Shown here piece after piece: positions 1 to 5,202 of a stretch of 5,202 nucleotides of DNA; positions within the stretch are counted from its first letter, which is position 1; each line of letters starts with the position of its first letter. Source of the DNA: Candidatus Nanopelagicaceae bacterium (GTDB taxonomy: Bacteria > Actinomycetota > Actinomycetes > Nanopelagicales > Nanopelagicaceae); the NCBI GenBank assembly GCA_947490625.1, contig CANLHC010000067.1, forward strand, positions 1-5,202, given 5' to 3'. Made by a program: the position numbers and the translations under genes. Under the pieces are notes generated by a model. The model was not told where the DNA came from. It did not search any database and was given only the letters and a program-made list of their open reading frames with translations.

Positions 1-123
1 CCATGAAGGTTTATTGATGTTGGCATACCAACTATCGCCAGTGTTTACCCAGAGCCCGGATCCGATGACATAGATCAGGACTATTGCGATGCCACTTACT
101 GCGGTGAGGGTGCGGAAGGTCAT
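1..123 (-). CDS. TspO/MBR family membrane protein, N-terminal part (cut by window edge)
   Basis: This is the first 41 codons of a minus-strand gene whose remainder lies beyond the left edge. The translation begins MTFRTLTAVSGIAIVLIYVI, a hydrophobic first membrane helix (about residues 6-26), then reaches W32-Y33-(4 residues)-K38-P39-S40-W41. A WYxxLxKPxW-like motif directly after helix 1 is the hallmark of the TspO/MBR (tryptophan-rich sensory protein) family. Family members are about 150-160 residues with five helices; they bind porphyrins and related ligands and are linked to tetrapyrrole handling and to oxygen or light control. The ATG at 121-123 is chosen because a TACGAT -10 box ends 6 nt upstream, which predicts a leaderless mRNA, and no Shine-Dalgarno sequence is seen. 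The reading frame stays open upstream of this ATG, but without a good start codon close by. The family call rests on one motif and the helix position, so it is likely but not certain. Confidence 0.66.
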   Translation of the reverse strand, partial: MTFRTLTAVSGIAIVLIYVIGSGLWVNTGDSWYANINKPSW

Positions 124-129
124 GTGTTG

Positions 130-135
130 ATCGTA
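130..135 (-). promoter_or_regulatory. Candidate -10 box for the TspO-type gene (leaderless)
   Basis: On the minus strand the hexamer TACGAT matches the actinobacterial TANNNT -10 pattern. Exactly 6 nt (CAACAC) separate it from the ATG, so transcription would begin at or next to the A of the start codon. No good -35 is present: the hexamer 17 nt upstream does not resemble TTGACA. The support is the -10 sequence and its spacing. Confidence 0.45.
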
Positions 136-168
136 CTTGGTGGGCAGTGGTTTTACTCGAGGGAAAGA

Positions 169-202
169 AAAAAGACCTGCAGTGTTACCTGCAGGTCTTT
201 TT
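169..202 (-). terminator. Strong bidirectional intrinsic terminator
   Basis: Arms 169-182 and 189-202 are perfect reverse complements (14 bp, core GACCTGCAG/CTGCAGGTC) around a 6-nt loop. An A-run on one side and a T-run on the other give a U-tract in either direction. The flanking TspO-type gene starts to the left and runs left, so no annotated plus-strand gene could end here. The hairpin would instead end a minus-strand transcript arising between about 203 and 375, or act as an attenuator ahead of the TspO-type gene. Confidence 0.85.
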
Positions 203-207
203 CTGTA

Positions 208-277
208 GCTCTTCCATGACTAAGTAGTTTCAGAATAGCACCACGTTCTGAGACTCTGGGATTTAGTCACCTAGAGC
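208..277. other. Long imperfect stem-loop in intergenic DNA
   Basis: Three nested complementary segments build one extended hairpin. GCTCT (208-212) pairs with AGAGC (273-277). TGACTAAGT (217-225) pairs with ATTTAGTCA (261-269). AGTTTCAGAA (226-235) pairs with TTCTGAGACT (246-255). The loop is 10 nt (236-245), with a 5-nt bulge at 256-260 and an internal loop at 213-216/270-272. The only two non-Watson-Crick positions (G224/T262 and T229/G252) are G-U in a plus-strand RNA but A-C mismatches in a minus-strand RNA. The position beside the terminator at 169-202, however, fits a minus-strand transcript that ends there. It could be a small RNA, a leader or attenuator, or simply a DNA inverted repeat. 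I do not recognise a known RNA family. Confidence 0.45.
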
Positions 278-362
278 CTCTTTCTTGTGAGCCTTAATCG
301 TGTGTACGCGGGGAATCTTGTGAATATGCGGGTTCATAGGGCAGATGTGGGTTGGGCGTTGC

Positions 363-368
363 TAAACT
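363..368 (+). promoter_or_regulatory. Candidate -10 box for the His-rich membrane protein gene
   Basis: TAAACT fits TANNNT well and lies 7 nt before the ATG at 376, so the transcript would start at or next to the start codon. There is no Shine-Dalgarno sequence ahead of this ATG, which agrees with leaderless translation. No convincing -35 hexamer is found at 16-18 nt spacing. Confidence 0.4.
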
Positions 369-375
369 TTTAACT

Positions 376-792
376 ATGTTGCGCACAGGTTCACCACTGT
401 CAAAGGCTGCAGGAAGCATGGCGATACTCATCGTCATCGTTTCGGCAGTCTTTGTTATCGCACATCAATGTCATGTAAATCAGAACGCGAGCGTTGCTGC
501 TCACCAAGTGAGTCATGAACATGGTGTAGGACATGGCCTGGGAGTAAGTGATGAGGGTGCGGTTCTTGGTTTAACTTCCGCAGGTTTTATCGGCTCATCG
601 CTCTTCCGCGAGATTGGTGCAAGTATCTTTTTTCTCGTTCTCGTTCTCGGCGGTAAGTTATTGCTCAGGGTGCTTAGTGCGCGATCTCGAATGAAAAGTG
701 AAGCGCTAAGGGTACGGTCACGGTTACGTCTTGTTAATCGGTGGTCAGGTAACGGTTTTTCTCTGCCTCAGCTAGGGGTCTGCCGAATCTAG
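376..792 (+). CDS. Small two-TM membrane protein with His-rich extracytoplasmic loop
   Basis: The gene encodes 138 residues. A short basic N-terminus leads into a hydrophobic segment (about 15-29). A His-rich stretch with one Cys follows: H30, C32, H33, H43, H47, H49, H53. A second hydrophobic segment (about 80-97) precedes a long basic tail ending SLPQLGVCRI. The helix / His-rich loop / helix / basic tail plan recalls small actinobacterial proteins of the DUF6153 type, some of which I recall lying near copper-related genes. This resemblance is from memory and weak. By the positive-inside rule the loop should face outside and could bind metal, but nothing proves it. The ATG at 376 is preferred over the TTG at 352 because of the TAAACT box 7 nt upstream and the lack of any ribosome binding site. 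The next gene begins 45 nt after the stop. Confidence 0.68.
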   Translation: MLRTGSPLSKAAGSMAILIVIVSAVFVIAHQCHVNQNASVAAHQVSHEHGVGHGLGVSDEGAVLGLTSAGFIGSSLFREIGASIFFLVLVLGGKLLLRVLSARSRMKSEALRVRSRLRLVNRWSGNGFSLPQLGVCRI

Positions 793-796
793 GAGC

Positions 797-830
797 CTTC
801 TCGCCACTGTCCGTGTTCTGCGAGAAGAGG
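797..830 (+). promoter_or_regulatory. Hairpin overlapping the ribosome binding site of the first NlpC/P60 gene
   Basis: CTTCTCGC (797-804) and GCGAGAAG (820-827) form a perfect 8-bp stem with a 15-nt loop. The right arm runs into GAAGAGG (824-830), the likely Shine-Dalgarno sequence, which ends 7 nt before the ATG at 838. Folding would hide part of the binding site. A short T-rich stretch follows (ATTTTCT), so weak terminator activity is another reading. Confidence 0.45.
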
Positions 831-837
831 ATTTTCT

Positions 838-1833
838 ATGTTTAGGTTTTTGATAACTCTTATATTGCTAGTGGGATTAAGTCCCGGCGTGGCTCAGGCC
901 GCGCCATCGGTGGAGACCGCTCAGCGTGAAGTTGATCGGCTGAGGACTTTGGCTGCTGAAAAGTTTGAAGCCGCCAATGAGGCGACGATTCGCATTAAAG
1001 CGTTAGAGCGTGAGACGGGGGCTCTGGAAAGTCGTGAGGCGATCCTGCGTAAGGAGCTTGATGCTGCCAGTACTACGTTATCGCGCATTGCGATTGCTCA
1101 GTACACATCCGGTGGATTTAGTGAGGGGTTAAATCTGCTCTTTTCATCTGACCCAACGAAGTATTTATCTGATGCTGGAACAATGGATTTGCTGGCGCGA
1201 AATTACTCGAAGCAGTTACGTGATTATGCGACAACGAAACAGAAGGTTGAGGCATCACAATTTGTGGTGGCCGATAGAACTGCACAATTGCGAGCTGAGC
1301 GCGAAAGACTCAATAAGCAGGTTGTGAATGCAAAGGCTGATTTAGTTAAGGCCCAGAAGATTCTCAAAGGGTTGAAGAAGGAAGACCGCGAGCGCTTGGC
1401 ACGAGAAGAAGCAGCGCGTGAAAGGCAAATTCTTACCTCATCAAAAAAGTTTGCACAGAGTTTTAAGGGTGATAATTCTCGTGGATCCATCGCACTTAAG
1501 TATGCACTTTCGCAGGTTGGCGATGTTTATGTATGGGCAGCAGCCGGTCCAACTCGTTGGGATTGTTCTGGACTGACGATGCGTGCATTCCAGCAGGCAA
1601 AGGTGTCGCTGCCCCATTCATCGAGGATGCAGATCAGATATGGCAAATCAATTTCATCACGAGGGCTAAAGCCAGGGGATCTTCTTTTCTTTGGTAAGCC
1701 AATTAGCCATGTTTCGATTTATATGGGCAAGGGAAAAATGGTGCAGGCACCGCGACCAGGTAAGAGAGTTGAAGTCGTGAATTTCACTTTAATGTTTGGA
1801 AAGAAACCATTTGTGGGGGCTAGAAGAATATGA
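838..1833 (+). CDS. Secreted coiled-coil NlpC/P60 peptidoglycan endopeptidase (RipA/RipC/PcsB type), first copy
   Basis: The product is 331 residues. A Sec signal peptide (1-21, ending AQA) is followed by a charged alpha-helical coiled coil (about 24-200). This is interrupted by a Y89-TSGG turn and a following segment that resembles the PcsB/CwlO-type coiled-coil domain. A C-terminal NlpC/P60 domain occupies about 216-318. Its catalytic Cys is C243 in WDCSG and its His is H291 in SHVSIY. The third polar position, 12 residues later, is Q303, where RipA has Glu and Spr has His; Gln is tolerated in the superfamily. Such enzymes cleave peptide bonds in cell-wall stem peptides outside the membrane, and their coiled coils hold them inactive or recruit them, for example through FtsEX. 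Translation likely uses GAAGAGG 7 nt before the ATG. The TGA stop overlaps the next start as ATGA, which indicates translational coupling. Confidence 0.95.
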   Translation: MFRFLITLILLVGLSPGVAQAAPSVETAQREVDRLRTLAAEKFEAANEATIRIKALERETGALESREAILRKELDAASTTLSRIAIAQYTSGGFSEGLNLLFSSDPTKYLSDAGTMDLLARNYSKQLRDYATTKQKVEASQFVVADRTAQLRAERERLNKQVVNAKADLVKAQKILKGLKKEDRERLAREEAARERQILTSSKKFAQSFKGDNSRGSIALKYALSQVGDVYVWAAAGPTRWDCSGLTMRAFQQAKVSLPHSSRMQIRYGKSISSRGLKPGDLLFFGKPISHVSIYMGKGKMVQAPRPGKRVEVVNFTLMFGKKPFVGARRI

Positions 1834-3038
1834 AGATGAAAATTAGTTCGCTTCTCATTCTTGTTCTTGTCGGTGGCTTATTTCTGCCGAGTCCGAATGC
1901 TTTCTCAGCAACACCTAAGCCAACGCTGGCCCAAATTGAGGCTGCGAAGAAGGCAGAGGCGGCAAAGAAGAAGATTGCTACCGATGCCCTTAAGCGACTG
2001 GAGGCTGCACGGGGAAATCTCAAAGCGCTATCGAAGATTGCATCGGATGCACGAGCTAAATATCTGCGCGCCCAAGGAGAGTTGGTAGCTGCGACAAAGA
2101 AATCAAAGGCGGCTGCTGCTTCTTTTCAAGAGGCGACAGCAGCTGTGGCTTCCACACATCGCGAAATTGGCAAATTAGCGATTCATGCCTACACATCCGG
2201 TGGTGGGTTGAGCGATCTTGAGGCAGTCTTAAGTGCAAATGGGCCACAAGAGATGATTGATCGTTTATCAACGATTGAAAATTTAGGGGTAAGGAATAAA
2301 ACAACACTTACCCGCTTTAAGGCTGCAGAAGTGGCTGCTCAGGAAGCCAAGGTTGTCGCCGATGCGGCAAAGGAAGAACAGCGCGTTGTCACAGAACGAG
2401 TGGCCGCTGCCAAGAAAGAGGCAGATGATGCTCAGGCCGAACAGCAGAAAGAGGTCGATAAGCTGCAGGCAGTTCAAGATAAGTTGCAGCGAGATTTAGC
2501 CTCTGCCAAAAAAGTTCGAGTAACTCTCGAGCAACGTCGCCAGCTTGCACTCTTGGAAGAGGCGCGAGCGAATGAAGCGACGAAGGTGACGGGTCAATCA
2601 AGAGTGTGGCGCGCAGGCGGACCAACTGGAGTAAGTTCTTCACGCACGACGGAGGCGATGAGATTAAAAGCTGTTGAATTTGCAAAACGTCAGGTGTTGG
2701 CGGGTAAGCCATATGTATGGGGAGATGAAGGTCCGAATTCTTTTGATTGTTCTGGACTTGTCTATGCTGCATATAGGTCAGCAGGTCTTGGCTGGCCGAA
2801 TTGGGATCGTTTGAACTCAGCGCTTTACTACAGATATATCAAACAGATTCCCTTATCAGAGATGCAGCCTGGCGACCTACTCTTCTATTCTTATGACGGA
2901 ACAACCAGCAAAATTCACCACATGAGTATCTATGCCGGAAACGAGATGATGTGGGAAGCGAGATCAACTAAGAGTGGTTTGAAGTATTCAAATATCTACA
3001 GCATGCCCGGCATGATGCCGTATGCGGGAAGAGTGTGA
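1830..3038 (+). CDS. Secreted coiled-coil NlpC/P60 peptidoglycan endopeptidase, second copy
   Basis: The product is 402 residues. A signal peptide (1-27, ending AFSA) is followed by an Ala/Lys/Glu-rich coiled coil (about 30-250) containing the A120-YTSGG turn and a PcsB-like segment (about 126-165). A short Gly/Ser-rich linker (about 261-272) leads to an NlpC/P60 domain (about 278-402). Catalytic residues are C307 in FDCSG, H364 in HHMSIY and E376 twelve residues later, which gives the C-H-E arrangement known from mycobacterial RipA. It is a paralogue of the gene just upstream, with a longer coiled coil and a different third catalytic residue. The start overlaps the previous stop by 4 nt (ATGA). 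A second ATG two codons later is possible, but the first fits coupling. It should act in the same cell-wall pathway, hydrolysing stem peptides at septation or growth, although its exact cleavage bond is not readable from sequence. Confidence 0.95.
   Translation: MKMKISSLLILVLVGGLFLPSPNAFSATPKPTLAQIEAAKKAEAAKKKIATDALKRLEAARGNLKALSKIASDARAKYLRAQGELVAATKKSKAAAASFQEATAAVASTHREIGKLAIHAYTSGGGLSDLEAVLSANGPQEMIDRLSTIENLGVRNKTTLTRFKAAEVAAQEAKVVADAAKEEQRVVTERVAAAKKEADDAQAEQQKEVDKLQAVQDKLQRDLASAKKVRVTLEQRRQLALLEEARANEATKVTGQSRVWRAGGPTGVSSSRTTEAMRLKAVEFAKRQVLAGKPYVWGDEGPNSFDCSGLVYAAYRSAGLGWPNWDRLNSALYYRYIKQIPLSEMQPGDLLFYSYDGTTSKIHHMSIYAGNEMMWEARSTKSGLKYSNIYSMPGMMPYAGRV
3026..3033 (+). promoter_or_regulatory. 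Shine-Dalgarno sequence for the Asp-box protein gene
   Basis: GGGAAGAG lies inside the last codons of the upstream hydrolase gene and ends 8 nt before the ATG at 3042. It supports that start and a shared transcript, because the intergenic gap is only 3 nt and leaves no room for a separate promoter between the genes. Confidence 0.6.
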
Positions 3039-3041
3039 TCG

Positions 3042-3857
3042 ATGAGAAAGAGTAAAAAGATCTCAAGGGTTGTGGGATTACTTTTTGGCACTCTTGTTCT
3101 CGGGACTAATCCAGCAGCAGGATCTGGGCAGAGCATCGGCACGATTTCACATATTCATAGCGTGCGCGCCTTTGGCGATGATGTAATTCTGGGGACCCAT
3201 GAAGGGCTTTTTCGATATGTGGATGCAAAGACTGTGCAATCAATGGGGCCAGAAAAATTCGACATCATGGGATTAGCTGTTTCCGGTAAGCGCCTGTATG
3301 CAAGCGGACATCCTGGGGTCGGTTCGAAGTTACCAGAACCCGTGGGTTTACTTCTTTCGACAGATAGCGGAAAGAGCTGGAAGAAGTTGGGGCTGCAGGG
3401 AGAAGTTGATTTTCATCTTCTAGAAAGTGCGAGTAGCGATATGTATGGAGTTGATTCAGGAAGCGGCGACTTGCTCTATTCCAAGAATTCAGGAAAGAGC
3501 TGGGTTAGTCGGGGTAAGAACTTGTTGAGCAGTATTGCAATTAATCCGACCAAGGCGGGCGTAGCACTTGCTCTGCGCGAAGGAAAACTCATCTCAACGC
3601 AGAAATCATTCACAACAATGCGTGCTATTGATTCTGCGCTGTCATTTACATCCATTGATTGGCTTGGCAATAGCCTGCTCGCGACTTCGGGAAAAAGCTT
3701 GTATCGATCTGGTGATCAGGGTATGACATGGAAAAAGGTGAGTGATTTTCCTGAAAATCTTTCAACCGTGACTCAATCTTCAAAAATCATTGCCGTTGTG
3801 TCAGGTAATTCAATTTACAAGTCAATTAACGGTGGTAAAACCTTTAAGAAGATGTAG
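3042..3857 (+). CDS. Exported Asp-box (BNR-like) beta-propeller protein, F510_1955-type
   Basis: The product is 271 residues. A basic N-terminus and hydrophobic core (about 10-27) form a signal peptide. Four Asp-box repeats, of the S-x-D-x-G-x-T-W form seen in sialidases and related propellers, are visible: STDSGKSW (106-113), SKNSGKSW (147-154), SGDQGMTW (223-230) and a final SINGGKTF (261-268). Near the N-terminus HIH (37-39), THEG (52-55), GHPG (89-92) and DFH (123-125) match conserved blocks I recall from proteins annotated as F510_1955 family glycosylhydrolases. Despite that name no enzymatic activity is established, and the sialidase catalytic residues cannot be assigned here, so a binding or scaffold role is as likely. 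The gene begins 3 nt after the second NlpC/P60 gene and is probably co-transcribed with it, which suggests a cell-wall or envelope role. This last step is inference. Confidence 0.88.
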   Translation: MRKSKKISRVVGLLFGTLVLGTNPAAGSGQSIGTISHIHSVRAFGDDVILGTHEGLFRYVDAKTVQSMGPEKFDIMGLAVSGKRLYASGHPGVGSKLPEPVGLLLSTDSGKSWKKLGLQGEVDFHLLESASSDMYGVDSGSGDLLYSKNSGKSWVSRGKNLLSSIAINPTKAGVALALREGKLISTQKSFTTMRAIDSALSFTSIDWLGNSLLATSGKSLYRSGDQGMTWKKVSDFPENLSTVTQSSKIIAVVSGNSIYKSINGGKTFKKM

Positions 3858-3922
3858 TGCTTGGCTGAACAGCTTAATGTGCGTTGCTTTTTAACGTATC
3901 CCCGAAAGCGTACGTGTAGAGG

Positions 3923-5125
3923 TTAGAGGGTTTGTGGGTAGATGGGGTTATTTGCGCTTAACCATTTGCGAAGCTGCAGGGTGGCGGCATCTGAATAGGC
4001 TTGGGCATTGGTGATGAAGGTGTTGAAATCGATGGCGTAGCCATACTTCATTGAAAGCGCGAGCTTCTTTTCTTCGAATTCATCCGGCTTGCTTGGGTCG
4101 TAGGTGAGTTCGCTACCAACTTTTTCGTTCTGCTTTGCGAGATCGACCATTGCGCCGAAATCACCGGTGGATGCAACCAAATACTCAGTCCAGAGATAGC
4201 CATCGTAATAAGGGCCGCATACGTTTGGCTGGCCAGTGTTTTTGATGAAATCTTTTATCAAGGTCGGTTTTTGAGAAAGTACACATGATGAGTAAGTTGC
4301 GATGTAGACGCGGATCTGTGAGAAAGGAATTTTGTACAGGTAGGCCTGCGACATCATGGCTCCAAAGTTTGCTCCGCCCTCATTGAGCCAATATGGGTTG
4401 TAGTTGCCTTTGTATTGGGCATACTGCATTGACGCTTCGCCCTGCATTGCATGCAGTAGCTCGTGAACAAAACCAAATGAGATAAAGAGGCGATCAGGAG
4501 TTTTGGTGAAGTCACGGGATATTTTCTTGCCATCATTTTCCATCAGACCATCAACGCTCAGGAAAATAACTCGAGTACTTAATCCACAGAAGCCTCCGCC
4601 TGCTGGTCCTGGAACACCGATCATGGGGTCAGCGCACCACGTGCCGGCAGGCATCTTCGGTGTGAGCCAATCTCGATTTCCAATGTAGACGGTTAGAGGT
4701 GTGACGAGCTTGATCTTTAAAATGGATGCCATCAAGAGCGCACTATTGAGACTTTCTTTTGCAATCTCAGCGATTTGTGCGCTCTCTTTGCCAGGACCAA
4801 CTTGGATATCGATGTTTGCTTCCGCTGGTTTTGCAGCACTAAATGCTTGTTGAACTAGTTGGTCAAGTTTTTGGATTTCGGGAGAGATTGGAAAATCGAG
4901 CTTTTGAGTTGTTGGAGTAGGTGTTGGTTTCGTGGATGCTTTCTGAAGAACACCTTTGTTCCACACCAACTTTTTACCGACCTTTATACAGGTGAACTTT
5001 TTCCCTCCAGCGATAGTTGTGCTGGCGATCTTTTTACATGGTGATCCAGCCGTTACTGCAGCGGTGGCATGCAGGGGTGCGGCCATTATCGCTAGGGCGA
5101 GTAGAACGGTGAATTTTGATCGCAC
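3923..5125 (-). CDS. Secreted putative zinc metallopeptidase (HExxH / WLNEGxA, gluzincin-like) with N-terminal Cys-pair module
   Basis: The product is 400 residues. A signal peptide (1-23) is followed by a short module with C30 and C46 ending KKLVWNKG (51-58), of a kind that recurs in secreted actinobacterial proteins. A Pro/Thr linker (64-74) then leads to a catalytic-looking domain. H221-E222-L-L-H225 is a zinc-binding HExxH motif, and W246-LNEGGA-252 supplies a likely third ligand, E249. WLNEGxA is also the M1 aminopeptidase form, but M1 has about 18 residues between the motifs and here there are 23. The YYDGYLWTEYL segment (306-316) resembles helices after the active site in peptidase-MA proteins. 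Cysteine pairs C164/C180 and C281/C303 may form disulfides. I cannot assign a named family or substrate. The GTG at 5125 is chosen because it gives a complete signal peptide and lies at the predicted transcription start. The gene is convergent with the operon on the plus strand. Confidence 0.86.
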   Translation of the reverse strand: MRSKFTVLLALAIMAAPLHATAAVTAGSPCKKIASTTIAGGKKFTCIKVGKKLVWNKGVLQKASTKPTPTPTTQKLDFPISPEIQKLDQLVQQAFSAAKPAEANIDIQVGPGKESAQIAEIAKESLNSALLMASILKIKLVTPLTVYIGNRDWLTPKMPAGTWCADPMIGVPGPAGGGFCGLSTRVIFLSVDGLMENDGKKISRDFTKTPDRLFISFGFVHELLHAMQGEASMQYAQYKGNYNPYWLNEGGANFGAMMSQAYLYKIPFSQIRVYIATYSSCVLSQKPTLIKDFIKNTGQPNVCGPYYDGYLWTEYLVASTGDFGAMVDLAKQNEKVGSELTYDPSKPDEFEEKKLALSMKYGYAIDFNTFITNAQAYSDAATLQLRKWLSANNPIYPQTL

Positions 5126-5131
5126 AGCGTA

Positions 5132-5160
5132 AGTATCGGATTTTTCGCTAGTTCTGTCGA
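5132..5160 (-). promoter_or_regulatory. Sigma70-type promoter for the metallopeptidase gene, leaderless GTG start
   Basis: On the minus strand TCGACA (5155-5160; one mismatch to TTGACA) is followed after exactly 17 nt by GATACT (5132-5137; two mismatches to TATAAT). Six nucleotides then separate the -10 box from the GTG start codon, placing +1 on its G. No Shine-Dalgarno sequence precedes the GTG. Hexamers, spacing and start position all agree with a leaderless transcript. Confidence 0.62.
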
Positions 5161-5202
5161 TACCTGTGGGCTGGATTTGTTGCGGAGATACTCACAAAGT
5201 GG

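Noticed and set aside
263..337. Minus-strand 24-codon open frame beginning MNPHIHKIPRVHTIKAHKK
   Set aside because: It has an ATG and four His, and lies upstream of the terminator, so a leader peptide was considered. There is no ribosome binding site or well-placed -10 box, the length is within chance, and the end overlaps the stem-loop.
352..375. TTG at 352 as start of the His-rich membrane protein
   Set aside because: It would add eight residues, but no ribosome binding site precedes it, and the predicted -10 box at 363-368 would then lie inside the coding region.
373..403. Minus-strand promoter: TTGACA (398-403) with CATAGT (373-378)
   Set aside because: The -35 is a perfect match, but spacing is 19 nt, the -10 is poor, and the site overlaps the predicted start of the plus-strand His-rich protein gene. 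It is mentioned only as support for the intergenic-element finding.
1820..2772. Long reverse-strand open frames inside the second hydrolase gene
   Set aside because: They lie opposite an Ala/Lys/Glu-rich coiled-coil gene whose composition suppresses stops on the other strand. Their translations are Ser/Leu/Pro/Gln/His-rich, without domains or start signals.
3858..3922. Terminator in the convergent gap
   Set aside because: Only a 5-bp ACGTA/TACGT inverted pair with a 12-nt loop and no proper T-run, plus an unpaired CTTTTT, were found. Nothing here supports an intrinsic terminator for either gene.
5187..5192. GATACT on the plus strand as a promoter for a gene beyond the right edge
   Set aside because: No -35 resembling TTGACA at 16-18 nt, and no downstream gene visible within the window.
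5148..5202. C-terminal end of another minus-strand gene (open frame ending at TAG 5148-5150)
   Set aside because: Seventeen open codons to the window edge are uninformative; a second minus-strand frame is also open across this stretch. The -35 box of the metallopeptidase gene would lie in it, which is possible but proves nothing.

Overview
The window looks like chromosomal DNA from an actinobacterium of moderate GC content. Three things suggest this: secreted coiled-coil NlpC/P60 hydrolases of the RipA/RipC/PcsB type, an Asp-box protein of the F510_1955 type, and several genes whose -10 box lies so close to the start codon that leaderless mRNA is likely. Freshwater lineages such as the Nanopelagicales (acI) would fit, but that is an inference from protein style, not proof. 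No insertion sequence, integrase, CRISPR array, rRNA or tRNA is visible.

Layout. At the left edge, on the minus strand, are the first 41 codons of a TspO/MBR-type membrane protein. A 250-base gap follows, holding a strong 14-bp bidirectional terminator hairpin and, next to it, an imperfect long stem-loop. From 376 to 3857 four plus-strand genes run closely together: a small His-rich two-TM membrane protein, two coiled-coil NlpC/P60 peptidoglycan endopeptidases overlapping by 4 nt (ATGA), and an exported Asp-box beta-propeller protein starting 3 nt after the second hydrolase. A 65-nt convergent gap separates these from a minus-strand gene (3923-5125). That gene encodes a secreted putative zinc metallopeptidase with HELLH and WLNEGGA motifs, and it is preceded by a well-spaced promoter that predicts a leaderless GTG start.

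How it may work together. Everything from 838 to 5125 carries an N-terminal export signal, so this is a cell-envelope locus. The two hydrolases are paralogues that should cut peptide stems in peptidoglycan, with coiled coils that in related proteins serve for regulation or recruitment, for example by FtsEX. The propeller protein is probably made from the same transcript, but its role is unknown. The most novel-looking items are this hydrolase-hydrolase-propeller cassette, the uncharacterised HExxH protein with its Cys-pair module, and the structured intergenic element before the TspO gene. No defence or mobile system was found.
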